Shown: positions 1 to 6,929, counted from the first letter of the stretch. The stretch: 64,000 nucleotides of DNA from Dermacoccus abyssi (GCF_003515945.1 NZ_QWLM01000003.1:124001-188000), one strand, 5' to 3'. Program-made: numbers and translations. Notes: generated by a model not told the origin, from the letters alone.

Positions 1-89
1 TGTCGTGGCAGGGGCACCTCGGCGGCGCGGCCGGCGGGCTGCTGTCTGCCTGGCTCATCAACGACAAGCGCTCGCGTCGTCGATTCTGA
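1..89 (+). CDS. Rhomboid family intramembrane serine protease, C-terminal fragment
   Basis: The gene enters from the left edge and is open in the frame of position 3, ending with TGA at 87-89. The 28 visible residues contain SWQGHLGGAAGG followed by a hydrophobic stretch and a basic tail. The GHLGG motif in a late transmembrane helix is the hallmark of rhomboid proteases, where the His is the second member of the Ser-His catalytic dyad. The catalytic Ser lies upstream, outside the window. The assignment rests on this single motif. Confidence 0.7.
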   Translation, partial: SWQGHLGGAAGGLLSAWLINDKRSRRRF

Positions 90-108
90 GCAAACCCCGA
101 AGGGTAGG

Positions 109-1356
109 TCAGGCAGCTGCCGCGTGCTGCGAGGCCGCCTCACGGCGTGAGGTGAACGCTGACGCCGCAGCCACGACGGCGCCGAACACGGCGAGAATCG
201 CACCGACACGCGAGCACCACTCGTAGCCGAGCCCCGCGTCGAGGACGACGCCGCCGAGCCACGCCCCGAGGGCGTTGGCGAAGTTGAGCGTCGCGTGGTT
301 GAGCGCGGCGGCGAGCGACTGACCCTCGTGGGCAACGTCCATGAGGCGGATCTGGATCATCGGCACCATGACCGTCGGCAGGAAGCCGAGAAGCCAGACG
401 AACAGCACGGCCGTCGGCTTGTAGTGCGCGGCGTACCCGAACAGGGCGAGCATGACGGCGATCGCGATGAGGCAACCGAAGATGCCGCGCATGAGCCCGT
501 GCATCGCGACGCGTCCGGAGACGAGCGCACCACACGTCATGCCGACGCCGTACACGACGAGGATGAGCGGCACGGTGGCCTCGGAGAAGCCGGTCAACTC
601 GGTCATCGTCGGGGCGATGTAGCTGAACGTCGAGAACATGCCGCCGAACCCGACGATGCCGATGGCGAGCGCGAACCACACCTGCGGTCGGGTGAGCGCC
701 TTGAGTTCCTTCTTCGCCGTGACGAGTCCCGTCGTCCCCTGATGAGGCACCCACGCCAACACGGCGAGCGCCGAGAGCAGACCGATGACGGCCACGAGCG
801 CGTAGGGCCACTGCCATCCCATGCGCTGCCCCATCCACGTCGCGATCGGCACGCCGATGACGTTGGCGACGTTGAGGCCGCCGAGCGTCATCGAGACGGC
901 CCAGGTGCGCCGGTGTTGGGCCACGAGCGACGCAGCGACAACCGCACCGAGGCCGAAGAAGGCACCGTGCGGCATGCCGGAGACGACACGGGCAGCGAGG
1001 AGCACGTGGTAGTTCGGAGCCAGAGCAGCCCCGACGTTGCCGACGAAGAACGCGAGCATGAGGCCGATGAGCACCGTCTTGCGCGGCACCTTGGCGAACA
1101 CCATCGTGACGAGCGGCGCGCCGATGACGACACCGAGCGCGTACGCGGAGACGGCGTTGCCCGCCTGCGGGATCGAGATGCCGAGACCGCGGGAGATGTC
1201 GGGCAGCAGCCCCATCGTGACGAACTCCGTCGTGCCGATGGCGAAGCCGCCGAGCGCGAGCGCCGCGATCGCGAGACCGGCCCGCGGATGGGCGCCGTTG
1301 CCCTCGTCGACGACGGAGGGGTCGGCGATGTCGCGGAGCGCGGTCGGTTCGGTCAC
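109..1356 (-). CDS. MFS transporter, DHA1 (AraJ/Cmx-like) drug-efflux type
   Basis: This 415-residue protein has about 12 hydrophobic segments and should be an inner-membrane proton-coupled exporter. The first membrane helix reads GFAIGTTEFVTMGLLP, characteristic of the DHA1 group that includes AraJ, YdhP and chloramphenicol exporters. A motif-A-like loop KVPRKTVLIGLM follows TM2-3, and SGMPHGAFFGLGA lies near residue 127. The N-terminal ~28 residues are a soluble tail. It is transcribed divergently from the PemK-like gene across about 100 bp. The substrate cannot be deduced from sequence. Confidence 0.88.
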   Translation of the reverse strand: MTEPTALRDIADPSVVDEGNGAHPRAGLAIAALALGGFAIGTTEFVTMGLLPDISRGLGISIPQAGNAVSAYALGVVIGAPLVTMVFAKVPRKTVLIGLMLAFFVGNVGAALAPNYHVLLAARVVSGMPHGAFFGLGAVVAASLVAQHRRTWAVSMTLGGLNVANVIGVPIATWMGQRMGWQWPYALVAVIGLLSALAVLAWVPHQGTTGLVTAKKELKALTRPQVWFALAIGIVGFGGMFSTFSYIAPTMTELTGFSEATVPLILVVYGVGMTCGALVSGRVAMHGLMRGIFGCLIAIAVMLALFGYAAHYKPTAVLFVWLLGFLPTVMVPMIQIRLMDVAHEGQSLAAALNHATLNFANALGAWLGGVVLDAGLGYEWCSRVGAILAVFGAVVAAASAFTSRREAASQHAAAA

Positions 1357-1446
1357 CTATCGATTGTTCCAGCCGCCGAAGAGTGCCTCGTACCGTCCGC
1401 GGGGCTGCCGACGCGTGTGTTTCGTCACGAGGGCGGGCCCGCTCGT

Positions 1447-1452
1447 TAGGCT
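1447..1452 (+). promoter_or_regulatory. -10 hexamer TAGGCT of a probable leaderless promoter
   Basis: TAGGCT lies exactly six bases upstream of the GTG start at 1459. The TANNNT-N6/7-start arrangement is typical of leaderless actinobacterial mRNAs, whose transcription begins at the first base of the start codon. No Shine-Dalgarno sequence is visible, which agrees. Confidence 0.5.
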
Positions 1453-1458
1453 CGTGGC

Positions 1459-2079
1459 GTGAACCTCAAGCAGATGGCCGGTCGTGTCGCTACCTCCCTC
1501 GCGCGCGAGGGCATGAGGGCTCTTCTCGACGGGAGATCGCGCTCGGATCGCTCCGGTGCTGAGAAGCGATCGAAGGCGCCGAAAACCCCGGGCACCGTCG
1601 CGACGCCACAGCACTCACGGGGCGGCGGGCGGCGCTCGCCTGCATCGAACGCCCCCGCCGACACGGGCTATCGAGGCGACTGGCATGGCGCCCTGCCCGC
1701 CACGAGCTGGCAGGCGAAGGACGACGGCCGTCCCGACCCCGGCGAGATCGTCTGGGCGTGGGTGCCCTACGAGGAGGACCACACCCAGGGCAAGGACAGG
1801 CCGGTGCTCGTCGTCGCCCGTCACCCGCAGGAGGACGGCGTGACGCTCGCGCTCCCCCTGACGAGCAAGGACCACGACCGCGACGCCGCGCAGGAAGCAC
1901 GAGCCGGTCGGCACTGGATGGACATCGGATCGGGCGCGTGGGATCGCGCCGGGCGTCCGAGCGAGGTTCGCCTCGACCGCATCCTCCAGCTCGACGAGGC
2001 GTCGGTGCGCCGCGAGGGCACGGCACTGGATCGCGGGATCTTCGAGTCGGTCATCGCCGCCGTTCCAGGACGGCGCTGA
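1459..2079 (+). CDS. PemK/MazF-like growth inhibitor domain protein
   Basis: The protein is 206 residues. From about residue 90 it reads PDPGEIVWAWVPYEED, then GKDRPVLVVAR and LPLTSKDHD, matching the PemK/MazF fold, whose members cleave RNA as toxins. The first ~85 residues are a basic, low-complexity Ser/Arg/Pro extension absent from classic MazF. No small antitoxin ORF lies on either side, so a standard toxin-antitoxin module is not shown. Solo PemK-like proteins of this kind are common in actinobacteria, and their toxicity is often untested. The GTG at 1459 is chosen because it sits six bases after a -10-like TAGGCT. Confidence 0.7.
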   Translation: MNLKQMAGRVATSLAREGMRALLDGRSRSDRSGAEKRSKAPKTPGTVATPQHSRGGGRRSPASNAPADTGYRGDWHGALPATSWQAKDDGRPDPGEIVWAWVPYEEDHTQGKDRPVLVVARHPQEDGVTLALPLTSKDHDRDAAQEARAGRHWMDIGSGAWDRAGRPSEVRLDRILQLDEASVRREGTALDRGIFESVIAAVPGRR

Positions 2080-2146
2080 CCGAGAACGACGACAGGTCTG
2101 ACCGACGCCGCTGACGCTGTCATGCCGCGCCGGGTCGCGAGACGAG

Positions 2147-2629
2147 TCAGTCCAGGCCCATCGACATGTGCTGGAACGGCCCCACCGGGCTGAACCCGGC
2201 CTTGCGGTAGAGCGAGTGGCCACTCTCGGTGGAGAACAAGCTCACCCACCCGGCGTCTTGTTCGCGACACCAGGCGAGCGCGGCGTCGAGCAAGGTCTTA
2301 CCGTAGCCGCGACCGCGGAAGACCAGATCGGTGCTCATGTCACCTAGGTACGCCGAACGCCCCGATCCGTTCGGTCCGGGAAGGTGCTGCTCCACGGACG
2401 TCGAGACGATCGATGCGAGCGGTGTGCCGGGGCCCGCACCCTCCTCGGCGTCGATGACGAAGCACGCGTAGTTCGGCGAGTCCAGCAAGGTCGCCGCGGC
2501 TGCCGCGCATCGCTCGCGCCACGCGTCGTCGAGCTCGATGTGCCATGGCCAACCGTCCTCCATGAGCAGGCCCTTGAGTCGGACGATCTCGGGGATGTCG
2601 GAGTGTGCGGCGCGACGGACGGTGACCAT
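2147..2629 (-). CDS. GNAT family N-acetyltransferase
   Basis: The 160-residue product has a GNAT fold. It begins MVTVRRAAHSDIPEIVRLK, a typical GNAT opening. The acetyl-CoA binding motif A is visible as DLVFRGRGYGKTLLDAAL (V-x-x-x-R-G-x-G-x-G/K), and motif B as SLFSTESGHSLYRKAGF. It should transfer an acetyl group to a small molecule or an amino terminus, but the acceptor cannot be predicted. An in-frame start lies 21 codons upstream; the ATG at 2629 is preferred because homologous domains begin there. It converges on the PemK-like gene. Confidence 0.8.
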   Translation of the reverse strand: MVTVRRAAHSDIPEIVRLKGLLMEDGWPWHIELDDAWRERCAAAAATLLDSPNYACFVIDAEEGAGPGTPLASIVSTSVEQHLPGPNGSGRSAYLGDMSTDLVFRGRGYGKTLLDAALAWCREQDAGWVSLFSTESGHSLYRKAGFSPVGPFQHMSMGLD

Positions 2630-2817
2630 GCGCCCAGGGTACGCTCCGGCCTCCCCAGCGTCGTGGCGCCCCGTCCTAACGCACAGAGCCACGCTCCGAA
2701 GAGGTTGTTACCGATACTCACAGTTTCCGATACCGCGCGTACCTACGACCAGGTAACCTCAGGGAAAGTTGGCCCGCCAGGGGGCCGCTCAACGATCCAG
2801 AGGAAAGGCCGAGCGAG

Positions 2818-4158
2818 ATGACTTCCACGAACTCGAAGGCGTCGATCGCCGACAAGGGCCAGGCGGTCGCTCTTCGACTGTTGGCCAAGGCGGGCGGGCA
2901 CGACCTGCTCAAGAACCCCGCCGTGCGCTCCAAGGTCGAGCGCGCGCTCTACAACGGCAGCAAGCAGGGCTTCAAGGTTCAGACTGCCGCGGGCCGTGCG
3001 TTCGCGAAGAAGAGCGGTTCGGGTGAGCCGGCACGTCCGGCCCCGACGAAGCCGCGTCGCGAGTTCGACCTCTCGCCGACCGAGGACCAGGCGATGGTCG
3101 CCGGCGTCGCTGCCGAACTGGCCGACGAGGTTCTGCGTCCCGCAGCCGCCGACGCCGACGGTGCCCGCGCCGTGCCCGACGAGATCCGCACCCAGGCGGC
3201 CGAGATGGGCCTGACGCTCCTGTCCGTTCCCGCCGAGCTCGGCGGTGTCGCCGAGGAGCGCTCCGCCGTCATGAACGTGCTCGTGCTCGAGCAGCTCGCC
3301 CGCGGCGACATGGGTCTCGCGGTCGGCATCATGGCGCCCGCCGCCGTTGCCGGAGCGATTGCCTCCTACGGTTCGTCGGCGCAGCAGGAGACGTATCTGC
3401 CCGCGTTCACCGACGAGAAGAAGCCCGCCGTCGCGTCGCTGGCGATCGCCGAGGCCGGCCCGCTGGCCGACCCGCGCAAGCCCGCTACGAAGGGTGAGCG
3501 CCGCGGCGACAAACTCGTTCTCACCGGCGAGAAGGCCCTCGTGCCGTGCGCCGACTCGGCGGAGCTGTTCGTCGTCACGGCGGAGGTCGACGGCGACCTG
3601 CGCCTCGTCATCGTCGAGGCCGGCACCGAGGGTCTCAAGGTGAGCGACGACCCGGCCATGGGCATTCGCGCGTCGCACACCGGCCGCCTGCACCTGGAGA
3701 ACGTCGAGGTCTCGGCGGACAACCTTCTCGGCACGAGCGAGGACGCGCTCGACGCGATCCGCCGCTCCCGCCTGGCGTGGGCCGCTCTCGCGTGTGGCAC
3801 CGGCCGCGCCGTGCTCGACCAGGTCTCCCAGTACGTGACGGAGCGCAAGGCGTTCGGCGAGCCGATCGGCCACCGTCAGGCTGTCGCGTTCACCGTGGCG
3901 AACATCGCGATCGAGCTCGACGGCATGCGCCTGGCAACGCTGCGTGCGGCGGCTCGTCTCGACTCGGGCCGCAAGCCCGAAGCAGCCGCTGAGGCCATCG
4001 CGCACGCTCGCGCGCTCGTCACGAAGTACGGCGCCCAGATCGGTAGCGACGCGGTGCAGCTGCTCGGCGGCCACGGCTTCGTCAAGGAGTTCGACAACGA
4101 GCGGTGGTACCGCGACCTGCGCGGCGCAGGCGTCCTCGAGGGCGGCGTGGGCGTCTGA
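2818..4158 (+). CDS. Acyl-CoA dehydrogenase family protein (FadE-like), first of pair
   Basis: This 446-residue flavoprotein probably catalyses alpha,beta-dehydrogenation of acyl-CoA in fatty acid catabolism. The first ~75 residues are a basic extension (LLKNPAVRSKVERALYNGSKQG) before the dehydrogenase fold starts at EFDLSPTEDQAMVAGVAAEL. The C-terminal FAD-binding helix reads QLLGGHGFVKEFDNERWYRDLRG. The protein stops right after VLEGGVGV; its Glu aligns with the catalytic Glu of the usual YEGT motif, but the C-terminal helix that normally follows is absent. A GGAAAGG stretch precedes the ATG. The second FadE gene follows after 46 bp, so the two are likely co-transcribed and may form a heteromer, as some mycobacterial FadE pairs do. 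Confidence 0.85.
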   Translation: MTSTNSKASIADKGQAVALRLLAKAGGHDLLKNPAVRSKVERALYNGSKQGFKVQTAAGRAFAKKSGSGEPARPAPTKPRREFDLSPTEDQAMVAGVAAELADEVLRPAAADADGARAVPDEIRTQAAEMGLTLLSVPAELGGVAEERSAVMNVLVLEQLARGDMGLAVGIMAPAAVAGAIASYGSSAQQETYLPAFTDEKKPAVASLAIAEAGPLADPRKPATKGERRGDKLVLTGEKALVPCADSAELFVVTAEVDGDLRLVIVEAGTEGLKVSDDPAMGIRASHTGRLHLENVEVSADNLLGTSEDALDAIRRSRLAWAALACGTGRAVLDQVSQYVTERKAFGEPIGHRQAVAFTVANIAIELDGMRLATLRAAARLDSGRKPEAAAEAIAHARALVTKYGAQIGSDAVQLLGGHGFVKEFDNERWYRDLRGAGVLEGGVGV

Positions 4159-4204
4159 CGCCTCGCTCCCCCACTCCCCGAAGATTTCGCGCAAAGGAAA
4201 CGTC

Positions 4205-5440
4205 ATGATCGATCTCGAAATCCCGAAGAAGTTCGTTCCCCTCGTCAAGCAGGCCGGTTCGATGGCCGACGAGGTCTTCCGCCCCGTCAGCCGCAAGTAC
4301 GACCTCGCCGAGCACGAGTACCCGCGTGAGCTCGACCTCGTGTCGGCCCTCATCGACGGCATGTCCGACTCGGGCGCCGGAAACGGCGCCGGTGCCTCCG
4401 GCTCGACGCGCGCAGCCGAGGACGAGGAGAAGCCGAGCCAGTCCGCCAAGAAGGGCGGCAACAAGAACGGCGCCAACATGAGCTCGGCGCTGTCCATCAT
4501 GGAGACGTGCCGCGGCGACGTGGGCCTGACGCTGTCGATCCCCCGCCAGGGCCTCGGTAACGCCGCCATCGCCGCCGTCGCGAACGACGAGCAGAAGGAG
4601 CGCTACGGCAACCGTTGGGCCGCCATGGCGATCACCGAGCCGGACACCGGTTCGGACTCCGGCAACATCCGGACGACGGCCACGAAGGACGGCGACGAGT
4701 ACGTCCTCAACGGCGAGAAGATCTTCGTCACCTCCGGTGAGCGCGCCGAGCTCGTCGTCGTGTGGGCGACGCTCGACAAGTCGCTCGGCAAGAAGGCCAT
4801 CAAGTCGTTCGTCGTGGAGCGCTCGAACCCGGGCCTCAAGCTCGTGCGTCTCGAGCACAAGCTCGGCATCCGCGCCTCCGACACCGCCGCGTTCGTGCTC
4901 GACGACTGCCGCGTGCCGGCCTCCGACCTGCTCGGTGACCCGGAGATCCGCACCGAGGGCGGCTTCGGTGGTGCGATGCAGACGTTCGACAACACGCGTC
5001 CGCTCGTCGCGTCGATGGCCGTGGGCCTGACGCGTGCCTGCCTCGACTTCACGCGCGCCGCGCTCGAGAAGGCCGGCCACGGTCAGGACTGGGACGCCCC
5101 GATCGCCGCGCAGTCGTACGCGAGCGCCCGACTCGTGCAGATGGAGGCCGACTACGAGGCCGCGCTCCTGCTCACGCTGCGCGCCGCGTGGATGGCCGAC
5201 AACGGCAAGCCCAACTCGATGGAAGCGTCAATGGCGAAGTCCAAGGCCGGCCGCACCTGCGTCGACGTGGCGCTGTCGTGCATCGAGCTCGTCGGTGTCG
5301 ACGGCTACGCCGAAACCGAGCTGCTCGAGAAGTGGGCGCGCGACTCGAAGATCCTCGACATCTTCGAAGGCACGCAGCAGATCCAGCTGCTCGTCGTCGC
5401 CCGGCGCCTACTCGGCCTGACGAGCGGCCAGCTCAAGTGA
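4205..5440 (+). CDS. Acyl-CoA dehydrogenase (FadE-like), second of pair
   Basis: This 411-residue acyl-CoA dehydrogenase starts at ATG 4205, five bases after AAAGGAAA, a good ribosome binding site. The FAD/substrate motif AITEPDTGSDSGNIRT lies near residue 140. The C-terminus carries DSKILDIFEGTQQIQ, where the Glu of FEGT is the usual catalytic base. Residues ~58-98 form a Gly/Ser/Lys-rich linker (GAGNGAGASGSTRAAEDEEK) inserted between the first helices, which is unusual. It forms a two-gene operon with the upstream FadE and ends at a strong terminator hairpin. Confidence 0.88.
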   Translation: MIDLEIPKKFVPLVKQAGSMADEVFRPVSRKYDLAEHEYPRELDLVSALIDGMSDSGAGNGAGASGSTRAAEDEEKPSQSAKKGGNKNGANMSSALSIMETCRGDVGLTLSIPRQGLGNAAIAAVANDEQKERYGNRWAAMAITEPDTGSDSGNIRTTATKDGDEYVLNGEKIFVTSGERAELVVVWATLDKSLGKKAIKSFVVERSNPGLKLVRLEHKLGIRASDTAAFVLDDCRVPASDLLGDPEIRTEGGFGGAMQTFDNTRPLVASMAVGLTRACLDFTRAALEKAGHGQDWDAPIAAQSYASARLVQMEADYEAALLLTLRAAWMADNGKPNSMEASMAKSKAGRTCVDVALSCIELVGVDGYAETELLEKWARDSKILDIFEGTQQIQLLVVARRLLGLTSGQLK

Positions 5441-5456
5441 CGCACTGACGAGTGCC

Positions 5457-5492
5457 AGAAGGGGCGGGTGTCTTCGGACGCCCGCCCCTTCT
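5457..5492 (+). terminator. Intrinsic terminator hairpin of the fadE pair
   Basis: AGAAGGGGCGGGTGTC pairs with GACGCCCGCCCCTTCT (15 of 16 bp plus a wobble) around a TTCG tetraloop, 17 bp after the fadE stop codon. There is no T-tract, as is common in high-GC actinobacteria. Confidence 0.8.
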
Positions 5493-5531
5493 GCGTGTGC
5501 ACCGCCAACCGGGTTCGATCCTTGGGGCAAA

Positions 5532-5572
5532 GCAGAAGGGCCAGGACGAAAAGCGTGTCCTGGCCGTTCTGC
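5532..5572 (-). terminator. Extra copy of the tRNA-Ala downstream hairpin
   Basis: Arms 5532-5547 and 5557-5572 pair over 16 positions with one mismatch, around the nine-base loop GAAAAGCGT. The same loop occurs in the hairpins after both tRNA-Ala genes. This copy follows a truncated tRNA-like repeat rather than an intact tRNA, so it looks like a duplicated tRNA 3' end with its terminator. Confidence 0.6.
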
Positions 5573-5592
5573 CATTGGTGGAGCTATGGGGA
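5541..5592. repeat. 52-bp direct repeat (partner at 5659-5710): hairpin plus tRNA-Ala 3' end
   Basis: Positions 5541-5592 and 5659-5710 are identical by eye. The unit holds most of the hairpin, an encoded CCA and the last 14 bases of tRNA-Ala. In the partner copy the sequence runs on into the intact tRNA; here it changes into the 53-bp element at 5581-5633. Confidence 0.85.
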
Positions 5593-5633
5593 CTCCGTCG
5601 GACTCGCTAGCGCTCGCCCTCCTCCTCGAATCA
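5581..5633. repeat. 53-bp repeat fused to a tRNA-Ala 3' end, copy 1
   Basis: This 53-bp sequence recurs at 6015-6067 with one difference (GTCGGACTC here, GTCGGGCTC there). It starts with GAGCTATGGGGA, the complement of the tRNA-Ala 3' end, and then diverges from the tRNA. Inside is the palindrome CGCTAGCG. It could be a tRNA pseudogene, or a footprint of an element that integrates at tRNA 3' ends. Confidence 0.8.
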
Positions 5634-5650
5634 TAAAGTTCAATAAATGC

Positions 5651-5689
5651 CAGAACGACCAGGACGAAAAGCGTGTCCTGGCCGTTCTG
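5651..5689 (-). terminator. Terminator hairpin after tRNA-Ala copy 1
   Basis: On the minus strand the arms pair over 15 bp (CAGAACGGCCAGGAC with a single G-U wobble) around loop ACGCTTTTC, five bases after the CCA of the tRNA. The downstream bases are GCATTTATTG, a weak T-rich stretch. Confidence 0.75.
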
Positions 5690-5693
5690 CCAT

Positions 5694-5769
5694 TGGTGGA
5701 GCTATGGGGATTCGAACCCCAGACCTCTTCCATGCCATGGAAGCGCGCTACCAACTGCGCCATAGCCCC
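5694..5769 (-). tRNA. tRNA-Ala (GGC), CCA encoded
   Basis: The minus strand folds into a full cloverleaf. The acceptor stem GGGGCTA pairs with TAGCTCC and includes G3-U70, the identity pair of alanine tRNA. The anticodon arm is CTTCC-ATGGCAT-GGAAG, giving anticodon GGC (codon GCC, very common in this genome). The T arm is GGGGTTCGAATCCCC. CCA is encoded at 5694-5696. A GCTCACC-GG-GGTGAGC hairpin lies just 5' of the mature end at 5772-5787, and a promoter-like sequence lies upstream. Confidence 0.96.
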
Positions 5770-5796
5770 GCGCTCACCGGGGTGAGCAACACGGTT

Positions 5797-5825
5797 ACCT
5801 TACCCTCCGGTCGCCTCCGCGCCAA
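5797..5825 (-). promoter_or_regulatory. Putative promoter of tRNA-Ala copy 1
   Basis: Read on the minus strand, TTGGCG (5820-5825) and TAAGGT (5797-5802) are separated by 17 bases. They resemble sigma-70-type -35 and -10 boxes, 27 bases upstream of the mature tRNA 5' end. Confidence 0.5.
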
Positions 5826-6014
5826 CTTGGGCCGGGCCCGGCTCCGTCCCACGGAGCAGCGCCACGCCTGCACCTCCGGCGGCCGGCTCCGGGCGGGATG
5901 ACGCAACGAGGTGCGGATTCTTCCCCTCTTGTGTCCAAGGGCGCATCTTGCGTGCAAGAAGGGAAGATCTCGTCCCTTGTTGCCTTGTGGTTCGGTGGCT
6001 GGGGTCGCTGACGC
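5826..6014. other. Intergenic spacer without recognisable gene
   Basis: Between the two tRNA-Ala units I see no coding potential and no known RNA. The only structure noted is a small TCTTGC-GT-GCAAGA inverted repeat near 5947-5960. Its base composition is less GC-rich than the surrounding genes. Confidence 0.5.
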
Positions 6015-6067
6015 GAGCTATGGGGACTCCGTCGGGCTCGCTAGCGCTCGCCCTCCTCCTCGAATCA
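6015..6067. repeat. 53-bp repeat fused to a tRNA-Ala 3' end, copy 2
   Basis: This is the second copy of the element at 5581-5633 (52 of 53 identical). It again begins with GAGCTATGGGGA, the complementary tRNA-Ala 3' end, and lies just downstream (minus strand) of the second tRNA-Ala and its hairpin. Each intact tRNA therefore has one such element behind it. Confidence 0.8.
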
Positions 6068-6079
6068 CCACGTCTATGG

Positions 6080-6127
6080 GTACGCCGAAGGGCCGGACGA
6101 AAAGCGTGTCCGGCCCCTTCGGCGTAC
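6080..6127 (-). terminator. Long hairpin after tRNA-Ala copy 2
   Basis: Left arm 6080-6098 and right arm 6108-6127 pair over 19 bp with one bulged base, around the same nine-base loop (GAAAAGCGT on the plus strand) as the hairpins near tRNA copy 1. The outer stem sequence is unrelated to those copies. It begins three bases after the tRNA 3' end. Confidence 0.75.
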
Positions 6128-6130
6128 TTG

Positions 6131-6203
6131 TGGAGCTATGGGGATTCGAACCCCAGACCTCTTCCATGCCATGGAAGCGCGCTACCAACTGCGCCATAGC
6201 CCC
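6131..6203 (-). tRNA. tRNA-Ala (GGC), second copy
   Basis: The 73-base mature sequence is identical to the tRNA at 5697-5769: same acceptor stem with G3-U70, anticodon GGC and T arm. The bases after position 73 are CAA instead of CCA, so here the terminal CCA must be added by nucleotidyltransferase. A promoter-like pair of hexamers lies upstream and a long hairpin downstream, so the copy looks functional. Confidence 0.95.
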
Positions 6204-6238
6204 GCGCGAATCACTCAGCAACGCTGCGCGACTCGCAT

Positions 6239-6268
6239 ACTTTAGCGAGCCTTCACGGCCACCCGCAA
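6239..6268 (-). promoter_or_regulatory. Putative promoter of tRNA-Ala copy 2
   Basis: On the minus strand TTGCGG (6263-6268) and TAAAGT (6239-6244) are spaced by 18 bases and lie 35 bases before the mature tRNA. They resemble -35 and -10 boxes. Confidence 0.45.
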
Positions 6269-6276
6269 ATCGGGGG

Positions 6277-6822
6277 TCAGCCGACGTTCGACGCCTCTGA
6301 AACCGGCGCGCCGGTCGACTGCGCCTGCCCCTGGCCCGCGGCTCGATCCGAGCGCTTACGGATGTAGACCACGCGCTTCGCGTGAGCCACCACGGTGCCG
6401 TCCGCCATGTGAAGATCGCATTCGAACGTGTGCAGCACCTTGCCCTCGGCGTCAGCCTTCGCCTTCAACTCGGCGACGAGTTCCTTGGGCGCTTCGAACT
6501 CCGCGTAGACGGTGCCTGTGCCCGGCTTCTTGAACTCGATCTCGCACGCCTTGTCCCACACGAGATAGTCCGTGCCGATCTGGTGCATGACGAGCAGCGG
6601 GTAAAAGGCGTCAGTCATCGCGTTGAGCGAGCCGCCGAACGCGGTGCCGTTCTGGTTACGGTTGAAGCGGTTGAGACGAAGCTCGACGCGTGCACGCGTC
6701 CAGTCCTCGTTGAACTCGCGCACCCGGATGCCTGCGCCGAGCAACGGCGGGTAGAAGTTCATCAGTCGCGCCATGCGCTGCGGTGACATCCGCTTGCGCT
6801 CACGTCCTGCGTGCCTGCTCAT
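6277..6822 (-). CDS. DUF4442 / PaaI-like hotdog-fold thioesterase family protein
   Basis: This 181-residue protein resembles DUF4442 (YiiD C-terminal-like) proteins with a hotdog fold related to acyl-CoA thioesterases. Supporting features are the opening MNFYPPLLGAGIRVREFNED, then NRNQNGTAFGGSLNAMTDAF near residue 55, where hotdog enzymes carry their HGG-type active site, and a final strand VVAHAKRVVYIRK. The substrate is unknown. It is a single gene, about 70 bp before tRNA-Ala copy 2 on the same strand. The start is uncertain: internal ATGs exist at residues 12 and 17. Confidence 0.75.
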   Translation of the reverse strand: MSRHAGRERKRMSPQRMARLMNFYPPLLGAGIRVREFNEDWTRARVELRLNRFNRNQNGTAFGGSLNAMTDAFYPLLVMHQIGTDYLVWDKACEIEFKKPGTGTVYAEFEAPKELVAELKAKADAEGKVLHTFECDLHMADGTVVAHAKRVVYIRKRSDRAAGQGQAQSTGAPVSEASNVG

Positions 6823-6929
6823 CTCGCTCGGCCGCTCCTCGTGTACGGGTGAGTAACTTCGGTTCCCAATCTACTTCACAGGGCGCAGCGAGACCCAGTG
6901 ACTGACTCAGCGCTGGACATCGTCACCGA

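Noticed and set aside
1459-2146. Complete toxin-antitoxin module
   Set aside because: No antitoxin-like small ORF is adjacent to the PemK-like gene; the neighbours are an MFS exporter and an acetyltransferase.
2699-2759. Inverted repeat GAGGTT...AACCTC upstream of fadE as an operator
   Set aside because: The half-sites are about 40 bp apart and short, so they could arise by chance; no second copy supports them.
5532-6127. CRISPR array
   Set aside because: Repeats are few, unequal and overlap tRNA genes; there are no regular spacers and no cas genes.
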